Source: Rhizobium sp. GN54
Lineage (GTDB): Bacteria > Pseudomonadota > Alphaproteobacteria > Rhizobiales > Rhizobiaceae
DNA length: 64,000 nt
Direction: 5' to 3'
NCBI RefSeq assembly: GCF_021026345.1
Contig: NZ_JAJNCZ010000005.1
Span: 186,001 to 250,000, forward strand
Shown piece by piece: positions 7,748 to 17,300 of this stretch (position 1 is its first letter; every line of letters starts with the position of its first letter). A program made the translations under genes and the position numbers. Under the pieces are notes generated by a model. It was not told the DNA's origin. It was given only the letters and a program-made list of their open reading frames with translations, and did no database searches.

Positions 7748-10324
7748 GTGAGCGCGACCCATTCCACCGATCCCGAGTATGACGCCCTCCTGCCCCGCCC
7801 CTTTGCCGCGTGGTTTTCGGCGCGGGGATGGGCGCCGCGCGCGCATCAGTTGGAGCTGCTTGCGCGCTCGCGGTCGGGCGAGAGCCTGCTTCTGATCGCG
7901 CCGACTGGCGCCGGCAAGACATTGGCCGGCTTCCTGCCGTCGCTGACCGATCTTTTCGCCCGCGGGCGGATCCCGCCGGGATCGGGCTTCACCGGCATCC
8001 ACACCCTCTACATCTCGCCCCTCAAGGCGCTGGCCGTCGACATCGAGCGCAACCTCACGACGCCGGTGGAAGAGATGGGCCTGCCGGTGACGATCGAGAC
8101 GCGGACGGGCGATACGCCGCAATCGAAGCGCCAGCGGCAGCGGCTGAACCCGCCGGACATTCTGCTGACCACGCCGGAACAACTGGCACTGCTGATCGCC
8201 AACGGCGAGGCGGAGCGTTTCTTCAAGGACCTGAAGTTCGTCGTCTTCGACGAGTTGCACTCGCTCGTGACTTCCAAGCGCGGCCATTTGCTGTCGCTGG
8301 GGCTGGCGCGGCTGCGCCGGCTCGCGCCCGGCCTGCGCACCATCGGGCTTTCGGCGACCGTCGCAGAACCGATGGACCTGCGCCGCTGGCTGGTCGAGCA
8401 GGCGCCCGATGCCGGCCACCATGCCGGCCTGGTGCTCGGGCCCGAAGGGGCGCGGCCGATCATCACCATCCTGAAGAGCGTGGAGCGCATCCCCTGGTCC
8501 GGCCATTCGGCGCGCTACGCCATGCCGGAAGTCTACCAGGCGATCCGCGAGCACCGCACCGCCCTTCTCTTCGTCAACACCCGCAGCCAGGCGGAGATAC
8601 TGTTCCAGGAACTCTGGAACATCAACGAGGAGACGCTGCCGATCGCGCTGCATCATGGCTCGCTCGACGTCGGCCAGCGCCGCAAGGTCGAGGCGGCGAT
8701 GGCCGAGAACCGGTTGCGGGCGGTGGTCGCCACCTCGACGCTCGATCTCGGCATCGACTGGGGCGACGTCGACCTTGTCATCCATGTCGGCGCGCCGAAG
8801 GGGGCCTCGCGGCTCGCCCAGCGCATCGGCCGGGCCAACCACCGCATGGACGAGCCGAGCCGGGCGATCCTGGTGCCGGCCAACCGCTTCGAGGTGATGG
8901 AGTGCCAGGCAGCGCTCGACGCCAACTATATTGGCGCGCAGGATACGCCGCCGATGACCGAGGGCGCGCTCGACGTGCTCGCCCAGCACGTGCTCGGCAT
9001 GGCCTGCGCGGCCCCCTTCGACGAGGATGCGCTGTTTGCCGAGGTTATCTCGGCAGCACCGTATGCGGCACTGCCGCGCGAGACGTTCGCCCGCGTCGTC
9101 GATTTCGTCGCCACCGGCGGCTATGCGCTGCGCACCTACGAGCGCTATGCGCGGATCCGCAGGACGAAGGACGGGCTGTGGCGCGTCTCCAACCCGCAGG
9201 TCGCGCAGCAGTACCGGATGAACCTCGGCACGATCGTGGAGATGCCGATGCTGAACCTGCGGCTCGTGCGGCGCAATGCGCGCGGCTCGCTCGGCCGGGG
9301 CGGCGCGAGCCTCGGCAAGGTCGAGGAATACTTCCTGGAGACGATGACACCCGGCGATACCTTTCTCTTTGCCGGCAAGGTGCTGCGCTTCGAGGCGATC
9401 CGCGAAAACGAATGCCTGGTCAGCCAGGCGTTCTCGATGGATCCGAAGGTGCCGGTCTATGCCGGCGGCAAGTTTCCGCTGTCGACCTATCTGGCCGAGC
9501 AGGTGCGGGCGATGCTGGCCGATCCGGAGCGCTGGCGGGCGCTGCCGCCGCAGGTTCGCGACTGGCTGGCGATCCAGGACGACGTCTCGATGCTGCCGCG
9601 GCGCGACGAACTGCTGATCGAGACCTTCCCGCGCGGCAGCCGCCACTACATGGTCGCCTACGCCTTCGAAGGGCGGCTGGCGCACCAGACGCTCGGCATG
9701 CTGCTGACGCGCCGGCTGGAGCGGGCGGGCCTGAAACCGCTCGGTTTCGTCGCCACGGACTATTCGCTGGCCGTCTGGGCGCTGGACGACCTGGGGGCGG
9801 CGTTCAGGGCCGGCCGGCCGTCACTTTCGGACCTCTTCGACGAAGACATGCTTGGCGACGACCTGGAGGCCTGGCTCGACGAAAGCTGGATGCTGAAGCG
9901 CACCTTCCGCAATTGCGCCGTGATCGCAGGGTTGATCGACCAGCGTCACCCGGGCCGGGAAAAGACCGGCCGACAGGTGACGGTCTCGGCCGACCTGATC
10001 TATGACGTGCTGCGCAGCCACGAGCCGGACCACATCCTCCTGCAGGCGACGCGACAAGATGCGGCATCAGGGCTTTTGGACATCGCCCGGCTCGGCGCTA
10101 TGCTGAGCCGAATCAGGGGGCACATCACCCACCGGGCGCTCGACCGGATCTCGCCGCTCGCAGTCCCGGTCATGCTGGAGATCGGCAAGGAGCCGGTCAC
10201 CGGCGAGGCGCACGACCAGGTCCTGGCCGAGGCGGCGGAGGACCTGATCGCCGAGGCCATGGGCGAGGCGGCGATGCGCGAGGCCGAAACAAGCCGGCAC
10301 GAGATCGGCCGCCGACAGGAATGA
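7748..10324 (+). CDS. Lhr-type (ligase-associated) DEXH-box DNA helicase
   Basis: An 858-residue superfamily 2 helicase. Visible motifs are the Q-like region PFAAWFSARGWAPRAHQ, Walker A APTGAGKT (residues 51-58), motif Ia YISPLKALAVD, the DEXH box VFDELHS, motif III LSATVAE, LFVNTRSQAEI, STLDLGIDWG and motif VI QRIGRANHR. A long C-terminal winged-helix/Lhr-core part follows. Length and order fit the ligase-associated helicase family (Lhr-core type), which unwinds DNA in a repair module. The start is GTG. It is followed after 13 bases by pdeM, its usual partner. No DNA ligase or the partner exonuclease is in this window. Confidence 0.92.
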   Translation: MSATHSTDPEYDALLPRPFAAWFSARGWAPRAHQLELLARSRSGESLLLIAPTGAGKTLAGFLPSLTDLFARGRIPPGSGFTGIHTLYISPLKALAVDIERNLTTPVEEMGLPVTIETRTGDTPQSKRQRQRLNPPDILLTTPEQLALLIANGEAERFFKDLKFVVFDELHSLVTSKRGHLLSLGLARLRRLAPGLRTIGLSATVAEPMDLRRWLVEQAPDAGHHAGLVLGPEGARPIITILKSVERIPWSGHSARYAMPEVYQAIREHRTALLFVNTRSQAEILFQELWNINEETLPIALHHGSLDVGQRRKVEAAMAENRLRAVVATSTLDLGIDWGDVDLVIHVGAPKGASRLAQRIGRANHRMDEPSRAILVPANRFEVMECQAALDANYIGAQDTPPMTEGALDVLAQHVLGMACAAPFDEDALFAEVISAAPYAALPRETFARVVDFVATGGYALRTYERYARIRRTKDGLWRVSNPQVAQQYRMNLGTIVEMPMLNLRLVRRNARGSLGRGGASLGKVEEYFLETMTPGDTFLFAGKVLRFEAIRENECLVSQAFSMDPKVPVYAGGKFPLSTYLAEQVRAMLADPERWRALPPQVRDWLAIQDDVSMLPRRDELLIETFPRGSRHYMVAYAFEGRLAHQTLGMLLTRRLERAGLKPLGFVATDYSLAVWALDDLGAAFRAGRPSLSDLFDEDMLGDDLEAWLDESWMLKRTFRNCAVIAGLIDQRHPGREKTGRQVTVSADLIYDVLRSHEPDHILLQATRQDAASGLLDIARLGAMLSRIRGHITHRALDRISPLAVPVMLEIGKEPVTGEAHDQVLAEAAEDLIAEAMGEAAMREAETSRHEIGRRQE

Positions 10325-10337
10325 CAATGGAGTGCCG

Positions 10338-11063
10338 ATGAACAGGCTCGCGCTTGCCGCGATGGAGATCGAGGATTTCGGCGCGCTGTCGGCCCGCACG
10401 GTCGTCGCCGGTGTCGAGGCCGTGTGCGATCCGTTCGGCGCGCTCTACCTGCCGGCGACGCGGCTCCTCGTCGTTTCCGACCTGCATCTTGAAAAGGGCG
10501 CGGCCTTCGCGCGCCGCGGCATGCTGCTACCGCCCTATGACACGCTGGCGACGCTGAAGATCCTCGAAGCCGTCATTGCGCGGCACGATCCGGCCATCGT
10601 CGTCAGCCTCGGCGACAACTTCCACGACCGCGTTGGCTCGGCGCACCTGCCGGAGACTTTCCGTGCCCGGATCGGGCAGATGGCGCGGGGGCGCGACTGG
10701 ATCTGGATCAACGGCAACCACGACCCGGACGGCACTACCGGCCTGCCGGGCCAGTCGGCCGACGAACTCCACTATGCCGGTCTCGCCTTCCGCCACGAGC
10801 CCTCGGACAAGGAGGGCGCCCGCGAAATCGCCGGGCACCTGCACCCTTCCGCAACGGTGCGCCGGCGGGACAAGTCGGTGCGCCGGCCCTGCTTCGCCAC
10901 GGACGGAAGACGGCTGCTGATGCCGGCCTTCGGCGTCACCACGGGCGGGCTCGACCTGCGCCACCGCGCGATGGCGGGACTGTTCGAACGCGAGACGCTG
11001 GTGGCGCACCTGCTCGGCCGCGACCGCGTCTATTCGGTGCGCTTCGCCAATCTGCTGGCCTGA
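10338..11063 (+). CDS. pdeM: PdeM-type metallophosphoesterase (ligase-associated DNA damage response)
   Basis: The 241-residue calcineurin-like phosphoesterase has all metal-binding motifs: LLVVSDLHLEKG, SLGDNFHDR, INGNHDPDG and EIAGHLHPSA. The N-terminal YLPATRLLVVSDLHLEKGAA form and the adjoining Lhr-type helicase identify it as the ligase-associated PdeM family, predicted to process DNA ends. The ATG at 10338 is preferred over a GTG two codons earlier because GGAG sits 5 bases upstream of it. It is probably cotranscribed with the helicase. Confidence 0.9.
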   Translation: MNRLALAAMEIEDFGALSARTVVAGVEAVCDPFGALYLPATRLLVVSDLHLEKGAAFARRGMLLPPYDTLATLKILEAVIARHDPAIVVSLGDNFHDRVGSAHLPETFRARIGQMARGRDWIWINGNHDPDGTTGLPGQSADELHYAGLAFRHEPSDKEGAREIAGHLHPSATVRRRDKSVRRPCFATDGRRLLMPAFGVTTGGLDLRHRAMAGLFERETLVAHLLGRDRVYSVRFANLLA

Positions 11064-11089
11064 AGCGCAGCATGCGGATCAGGCCGCGC

Positions 11090-11647
11090 TCAGGCCGCCT
11101 TGGGGGCGTAGCGCAGGATGATCGTGCCGTTCGAGAGCGGCCGCGCCTCGATCAGGTCGAAACGCTGCGGTGCGTCGCCGGGCTTGAAGAACGGCGTGCC
11201 CTTGCCGAGCCTGGTCGGCACCAGGCCGAGCATCATCTCGTCGACCAGGCTTTCTGCGAGCAGCGCGTCGGTCAGTTCGGCGCTTCCGAAGACGAAGATG
11301 TCCTTGTCCGGTCCCCGCTTGAGCCGACGCAGGTCGCCGGCGATATCGGCGGTCACCGTCGTGTTGTTCCAGTCCGAGCCTTCGAGCGTGCGCGAGGCGA
11401 CCAGTTTCGGCAGCGCGTTCATGAAGCCCTTGACCTTGGTCTCGCCCTGCGCCGTGGTCCAGTAGGACTTCATGCCCTCGTAGGTCACGCGGCCGAAGAC
11501 GAGCATCCGGGCACGATCGCCGAAATCCTCGCTCATCTTCTCCAGGTCCTCGCCCCACGCGTCGCCGTGAAACGCGAGGTCCCATTTTTCCGCCCCCTCG
11601 AAGAAGCCATCGAGGCTGACCAGATTCCAGACGATCACCTTGCTCAT
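11090..11647 (-). CDS. Dihydrofolate reductase-fold (RibD C-terminal-like) protein
   Basis: The 185-residue protein begins MSKVIVWNLVSLDGFFEGAE, the RibD_C signature in which a strand is followed by SLDGF. LVFGRVTYEGMKSYW and DIFVFGSAELTDALL are the other NADPH-fold motifs, and the C-terminus DEMMLGLVPTRLGKGTPFF is typical. These stand-alone proteins are annotated as dihydrofolate-reductase-like; a role in riboflavin synthesis is not implied. It is divergent from an HxlR-family regulator, a common pairing for such inducible reductases. GGAGG lies upstream of the start. Confidence 0.88.
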   Translation of the reverse strand: MSKVIVWNLVSLDGFFEGAEKWDLAFHGDAWGEDLEKMSEDFGDRARMLVFGRVTYEGMKSYWTTAQGETKVKGFMNALPKLVASRTLEGSDWNNTTVTADIAGDLRRLKRGPDKDIFVFGSAELTDALLAESLVDEMMLGLVPTRLGKGTPFFKPGDAPQRFDLIEARPLSNGTIILRYAPKAA

Positions 11648-11675
11648 TCCATCCTCCATCCCATGGCAGCCGACA

Positions 11676-11700
11676 AACCAGTTGCAAATCGAAATTGGTT
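11676..11700. promoter_or_regulatory. Inverted repeat between RibD-like and HxlR genes, candidate operator
   Basis: AACCA (11676-11680) and TGGTT (11696-11700) form a dyad with a 15-base spacer. It lies midway in the 105-base divergent intergenic region. Its placement fits autoregulation by the HxlR protein and control of the reductase; the arms are short, so chance is not excluded. Confidence 0.35.
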
Positions 11701-11752
11701 GAAGGCTACGCATACCGATGGCAAAGTGCAAGCAGATTCTCCGGAGACCGCA

Positions 11753-12319
11753 ATGAAGGAAGACCACCGCTCGGGCTGCCCGATCAACCTGACGCTCGAG
11801 ATCCTCGGCGATCGCTGGAGCCTGATCGTCATCCGCGACATGATGTTCGGCAACCGCCGCCATTTCCGCGAATTGCTGACCCAGTCCGAGGAAGGCATCG
11901 CCTCCAACATCCTGGCCGACAGGCTGAAGAAGCTGATGGAGCGGGGCCTCATCACCCGGAGCGACGATCCGAGCCACAAGCAGAAAGGGCTCTACAGCCT
12001 GACGGAGATGGCGATCGGGCTGGTGCCGCTGTTCGCCCATATGGGCGCCTGGGGACGGCGCCACCTGCCGGTGACGGAGGAGCTGAGCATCCGCGCCGAA
12101 CTGCTCGAGGACGGCGGCCCGCCCCTGTGGGACGCCTTCATGGAGGAACTGCGCGCCATCCACCTCGGCACGCCGATGCCGGCCCGCTCCGTCTTCGGCG
12201 AGCTTCGCGCCGCCTACGAGGCCGTGGTCGCGCGCAAGCAGGCGACGCCGCCGGGACAGGCGGGCAGCGAGACCCGCGTCAGTCCTTCCGGAAAACCACG
12301 CTCGCGATCCAGCCGGTAA
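11753..12319 (+). CDS. HxlR-family transcriptional regulator
   Basis: A 188-residue winged-helix regulator. CPINLTLEILGDRWSLIVIR, RHFRELLTQSEEGIASNIL, ADRLKKLMERGLI and YSLTEMAIGLVPLF are the standard HxlR blocks, with the near-N-terminal Cys conserved in many redox- or aldehyde-sensing members. The C-terminal extension of about 80 residues is longer than the minimal HxlR domain. The start at 11753 has CCGGAG upstream. Its 3' end overlaps the convergent TIGR02186-type gene by 41 bases, so the two messages are antisense there. Confidence 0.9.
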   Translation: MKEDHRSGCPINLTLEILGDRWSLIVIRDMMFGNRRHFRELLTQSEEGIASNILADRLKKLMERGLITRSDDPSHKQKGLYSLTEMAIGLVPLFAHMGAWGRRHLPVTEELSIRAELLEDGGPPLWDAFMEELRAIHLGTPMPARSVFGELRAAYEAVVARKQATPPGQAGSETRVSPSGKPRSRSSR

Positions 12320-13076
12320 GGACGGCCAGGATGACGGACAGGATGCCGTAGGAGACCGGGTTGTTGAAGGCGGCGTTCGAGATCATCTGCTCGAGGCCGG
12401 TCTTGACCACCCGCAGCGGCATCGCCTTCTCGCTGATGAAGACGCCCTCGCGGAAGAGCTGGGCGCGCACGACATGGGTGCCGTTCGGAACGTTTGCCGG
12501 CAACCGCACGGTCGCCTTGAACAGGCTGGCGCTGATGAACTGCACACCGCCCGGATCGCGCTGGTAAAAGCCGCCGGTTTCCTTCAGCCGGCGGAAAGCA
12601 TCGCGGAACTCGGAGACGTTGCTGCCGTCGCCGAAGAAGCCGACGGGATCGAGCCGGATGTGCTGCAGGCCGACGCCGATGCTGTTGAGAACCGCCGCCG
12701 GCGCGATGTCGTCGACGTCGCGCGTGCTCGAGAGCGAGTAGGATTCCGGAGCGAGTTCGAAGGTCATGGAGCGGCGGTTGACCCAGATGCCGAGCACGCG
12801 CTCCTTGCGCCGGACAGTCTGGTTGTCCTTCGGCCCTTCCAGCGCCACGACGATGTCGTACTTGGCCTGGGCCAACAGGCGCGGATCGTAGCCTTCGATG
12901 GCGCCGAAGATAGTCAGGTCGGCGCCGCGGAAATCGGATGCGATGGCGATCTCGTCGGTGGACATGCCGATCTCGAGTCGCTCGCCGATTTCGGGCCGCC
13001 GGTCTTCCTGGGCCAGCGCCGGTGCTGCGGTCGCCAGGACGAAGGCGATGAGGATCGTCTGCAGGAGGGTTCTCAT
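12279..13076 (-). CDS. TIGR02186-family exported protein with C-terminal membrane anchor
   Basis: The 265-residue protein has a signal peptide (MRTLLQTILIAFVLATAAPA, cleavage near ALA-QE), a beta-rich extracytoplasmic domain, and one membrane helix near the end (SYGILSVILAVLTGWIASVV) followed by RKD. This matches the TIGR02186 family, nearly always encoded beside a TauE/SafE permease. Here its ATG overlaps the stop of that permease gene by 4 bases (ATGA), so the two are translationally coupled. It is probably an accessory subunit facing the periplasm. Confidence 0.87.
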   Translation of the reverse strand: MRTLLQTILIAFVLATAAPALAQEDRRPEIGERLEIGMSTDEIAIASDFRGADLTIFGAIEGYDPRLLAQAKYDIVVALEGPKDNQTVRRKERVLGIWVNRRSMTFELAPESYSLSSTRDVDDIAPAAVLNSIGVGLQHIRLDPVGFFGDGSNVSEFRDAFRRLKETGGFYQRDPGGVQFISASLFKATVRLPANVPNGTHVVRAQLFREGVFISEKAMPLRVVKTGLEQMISNAAFNNPVSYGILSVILAVLTGWIASVVFRKD

Positions 13077-13999
13077 CGCCGCACGCCCTCGCTGACGATG
13101 GAGTAGATCTCGTCCGGCGTCAGCACCAGGTCCACGGCAAGACGCATGCCGACCGCCAGCACGAGCAGCGCCAGCAGCGCACGCAACTGCTCGCCGCGCA
13201 GGCGCTGGCCGACACGAACGCCGTATTGCGCGCCGATGACGCCGGCCACCATGAGGATGAAGGCCAGCACGATATCGACGGAATTGTTGGTCGTCGCCTG
13301 CATGACGGTGGTGTAGGCGGTGACGAAGATGATCTGGAACAGCGAGGTTCCGACGACGACGTTGGTGGGGATGCGCAGCAGGTAGATCATCGCCGGCACC
13401 ATGATGAAGCCGCCGCCGACACCCATGATCGAGGTCAGGACGCCGATGGAGAAGCCGAGCACGACGACCGGGATGACGCTGAGATAGATCTTGGACTTCT
13501 TGAACCGCATCTTCAGCGGCAGCCCGTGCACCCAGTTGTGGTGGCCGGGCTTGCGCAGGCTGACCGGCTGGTTGTTGGCCGCGCGCCGGAGCGCCTTGAC
13601 GCTTTCGAACAGCATCAGCACGCCGACCACGCCGAGCAGGACCACATAGAGCAGCGAGATGACGAGATCGAGCTGGCCGACGCGGCGCAGCAACGCGAAC
13701 AGCCATATGCCCGCCGTCGCGCCGAGGAGACCGCCGACCAGAAGGACCGTGCCCAGCTTGATGTCGAGCGAGCCGCGGCGGAAATGAGTGATGGCGCCGG
13801 AAATCGACGAGGCGACGACCTGGTTGGCACCGGTCGCGACCGCGACGATCGGGGGAATGTTGTAGAAGATCAGGAGCGGCGTGATCAGGAAGCCACCGCC
13901 GACGCCGAACATGCCCGACAGAAAGCCGACGGCCGCGCCCATCCCCAGGATGATGAAGATGTTCACCGAAATCTCGGCGATGGGCAGATAGACCGTCAC
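13073..13999 (-). CDS. TauE/SafE-family sulfite/anion exporter
   Basis: The 308-residue permease has about eight membrane segments. It carries the two internal repeats of the family: GFLSGMFGVGGGFLITPLLI (residues 25-44) and IGVLTSIMGVGGGFIMVPAM, both with the glycine-rich GVGGGF turn. TauE/SafE proteins move sulfite, sulfoacetate or related organosulfur anions across the inner membrane. It is the first gene of a two-gene operon with the TIGR02186 protein. The actual substrate is not evident. Confidence 0.92.
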   Translation of the reverse strand: MTVYLPIAEISVNIFIILGMGAAVGFLSGMFGVGGGFLITPLLIFYNIPPIVAVATGANQVVASSISGAITHFRRGSLDIKLGTVLLVGGLLGATAGIWLFALLRRVGQLDLVISLLYVVLLGVVGVLMLFESVKALRRAANNQPVSLRKPGHHNWVHGLPLKMRFKKSKIYLSVIPVVVLGFSIGVLTSIMGVGGGFIMVPAMIYLLRIPTNVVVGTSLFQIIFVTAYTTVMQATTNNSVDIVLAFILMVAGVIGAQYGVRVGQRLRGEQLRALLALLVLAVGMRLAVDLVLTPDEIYSIVSEGVRR

Positions 14000-14391
14000 A
14001 GCATTACCCCGATGGGCCGCAGGCCCGGAACGCGCGGCACCCCTGTCGCCGCCTTACAGCAATTTCGCGACCGGAGCTGGCCCGCCAGATCCGGTAGTTA
14101 CAGGCTCGGCATACGGGTAAGCGCCAGGCAGGCGGAACGCATGCCCGGTTCGACAGTCCCTCAGCACGTCACCGGCGTCCGCCCGGGCCATCGCAGGACG
14201 ACCCCGGGAAGCGCCGCGGTATCGGGCCGGACGAACCGGTCGGAGCCGGATTGCCGCGACCCGCCGCTCCCGTATCATTCTGAGCGGCTTGTGGTTTTTT
14301 CAAGGTGTGTCATGCCCTTATGCATGGCACCCGTCAACAGACGAACGGATCGGCGCTGGGCTTTATGCGGTGCGGCGGGGCGCACCGGGGA
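14000..14391. other. Intergenic stretch between tauE-like gene and podJ, no gene seen
   Basis: This 392-base stretch lies upstream of the TauE operon and downstream of podJ, both on the minus strand. Frames in it are short, G+C-driven and without recognisable protein features. It presumably holds the TauE operon promoter and the end of the podJ transcript. I see no clear hairpin plus T-run. Confidence 0.5.
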
Positions 14392-17300
14392 TCATCCCTG
14401 CTGCTTGTTGCGCTTCAGCAACTCGTTGATCAGCTTGTCGTCGACCTTGCCGGTTTCAGACTGTCCGATGGACTTCTGGAAGGCCTTGATGGCGTCCACC
14501 GTCTTCGGGCCCATCGTGCCGTCCGGGCTGCCGGCATTGAAGCCGTTGTTGTTCAGGATCGCCTGGATGTTGCGGATCGCCTTCTTCATGTCGACGGAGG
14601 CGGTCTTCGTGCCCTTGCCGACCCATTCGTCCGGCAGGTCGGTCGAGTTCGCCTTGTCGTCCAGCGGCTGCTGCTTCCACAGATCGAGCCTGGCCTTGGC
14701 GTCGGCAAGCTGCTCCGGCTTCATGGCGTTGGCGACCTCATCGCGCTTCTCGGCGGCATCCCTGTCGCCGTCGCGGGCGGCGATCGCAAACCACTTGTAG
14801 GACTCCTCGAGGTCCTGCTTCACGCCGTTGCCGCGGGCATAGAGAATGGCGAGATTGAACTGGCTGTCGCGGACGCCGAGCTCGGCTGCCTTCTTGAACC
14901 ATTCGGCAGCGGCCGCATAGTCCGGCGCCTTGCCGCCGCCGGTGGCGAGCAGGACCGCGAGATTGTGGCTGGCGCTGGCGTTGCCCTGCCGGGCGGCCTG
15001 CTCGTAGAGCGCGCGCGCCTTGTCGAGATCGCGCTCGACGCCCTGTCCCTTCTCGTAGAGGCTGCCGAGACGGTACTGCGCCGGCGCGAAGCCACGGTTG
15101 GCTGACAGCCGGTACCAGTTCGCCGCTTCCGCCATGTCGATCGCGACGCCGCGGCCTTCGGTGAAGCGCGCGCCGAGCTCGAACAGCGCCAGGCTGTCGC
15201 CCTCGCCGGCGGACTTCGCCAGCGACGCCGGCTCGATCGCGGTCGGAACGGTAATCGCTTCGGTGACGTCCTGGCGGGGATCGCCGGCGCCGATGACCGA
15301 TTCCGTCGTGCCTTCATCGGTGACCGGAACGTCCTTGATGCCTTCCGTGGGCACGTTGGTCACGATCGGCTCGAAGCCACCAGTCTCGGCTGCGGCATCG
15401 GCCGGACGCGTCAACTGCTGCGCACCGGTGATCGCCAGCACGGGATCGCCCGTGTCCATGCCGGTGTCCTCGACGGTCGGTGTGGGGATATCGTCGGCGG
15501 GCGCGGTGACGCCGTCGGGCAAGGGCTCGTCGCCCTCGATCACCTCCACCTGGGCGCTTTCGATCGGAGCCGCAGCCGGGGCGCTTTCGACGGGCGCAGG
15601 GGCAACGGCCTCGTTGCCGCCGGCAGGAGGCGCCATGCTGGCCTGCTCGACGGGCGCGGTCGCAGGCACCTCATCTCCACGCACGAGCGTGTTGACGAGC
15701 GGATAGGACATGATCGCGAGCAGGATCGCGCCGACGGCCATCAGGATCGGCCGGCGATGGCGGCTGAAAGCCGAAGCGGCGGCGCCCGAACCGGTCGCCT
15801 TCTTTTCCGGTGCGAGACGGGAGATCGTATCGGATTCTTCCGCCGCCATGCGCGCCGCTCGGCGGGCGGCGGCGATGAAGTCGGCCTTGCCGGCATCGCT
15901 CGGCTTGCCGCGGCCTTCCGCGGCCTGGCTTGCCCGTACGCGCTCCAGGATCTTGCGCACGTCCGGCGCGCCCGAGCCCGGTTCGAGCAACTGGTTGGCC
16001 ACCTCAGGCGCAATCTCGTCGCCCGGATCGAGCGACGGCGCCGGATCGATGTGCTGGCGCACGGCGGGAACGGCAGGCGCCTCCTTCCGGGCCGGCGCGA
16101 AGCGGCGCGCGAGACCCGAGATCAGTCCGCCCCTTGCCTTCTTCCCGGTGGTCGCGGCCGCCGCGGCTTCCGCCACGACAGGCCGGGAGCCCTCCTCGCC
16201 TTCGACCGGAGCCTCGTCGGCAAAATCCGAAGTCCCGGCGTCGGCCGTGATCGTGCGCTGTTCATGGCCCTCTGGCCCGGCGTCAAAGCCGTCGTCGACG
16301 AAGGGATATTCGTCGTCGTGGAAGGCCATCGCAGCCACACGAGGCGTCGCGGGCGACGGCTGTCGCTCCTCGGCTCGGTCGTCAGGCCGCGGCGCATCGA
16401 GCTGCTCCAGGCGGCCGGCGATCTGGACCAGCGTGTCGTGCAGGGCATCGAAGGTGCGCGCGGTACGCTCCTCGCTGGAGCGCATCATGTCTTCCAGCGT
16501 GCGGAGGTCTTCGGCCAGTGCCGAGATCGCGGCCATGTCGGAGGAGGACGCACCGCCCGTCTCGGCGTGCTGGTAGGCCTGCATCACCGCCTCGGCCGCC
16601 TGGCGGGCCGCCTCGATGATGTATTCGTCGTTTGTCGCCATGTAGTCTTCGATCGTCGCCATGCGGTTGTCGAAGTCGGCGGGAAGGGCTGCGGCCGACG
16701 TCGCCTGCGGCGCGCTGATCAGGGTCGACAGATGCGCGATCTGCGCCTCGAGGCTCTGCAGGGCGGCACTGTCGCCCACCGGTGCGGCACTGGTGCGGTC
16801 CAGCCGGTCGGCGATCGCCTGCAGCCGGCCCTCGATCGAGGAGAAGCGCTCGCCAGACAGCGGCGCGGCGGAGGGAACGTCGAGATCCTCGATGCGGCGG
16901 GCGAGCAGATCGAGGCGTTCGGCCAGAACGTCGTTGACCGCCCCCTGGTCGAGCGCGTCGATCTTGCGGGAAATGTCGGTGAGATAGCCGGCAAGATCGG
17001 CACCCGCCGCCGGAGCGCGCTGGCTCTGCTCGATCATGAAGGACAGTTGGTCGAGGCGCTCTTCCAGGCGGATGGCGGCCTTCTCGTTGGCCATCTCCTC
17101 GATGCGGTAGGCCAGTGCTTCCAGCCGCTGGCCGAGCCCCTGTTCGGGCGAAGGGCGGTGCGAGATCGTGTCGAGCTGGCCGGCAAGGTCGGCGATCCGG
17201 CCTTCCAGGCGCTGGAGCATGGCGGTGTCGGCGACGGATCCCGGGGCGCGTGCGCCTGCCGCAATCGCGCGGCTGATCTCGTCCAGGCGCAGGTCGAGGC

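Noticed and set aside
7625-9685. Long open frame of 686 codons on the minus strand opposite the helicase gene
   Set aside because: It is antisense to the Lhr-type helicase, whose motifs are all on the plus strand, and its product is His/Arg/Gln-rich without any domain. High G+C makes such shadow frames common.
14054-14278. Small arginine-rich frame in the gap upstream of the TauE-like gene
   Set aside because: No ribosome site, no recognisable motif, and typical of chance frames in high-G+C spacers.
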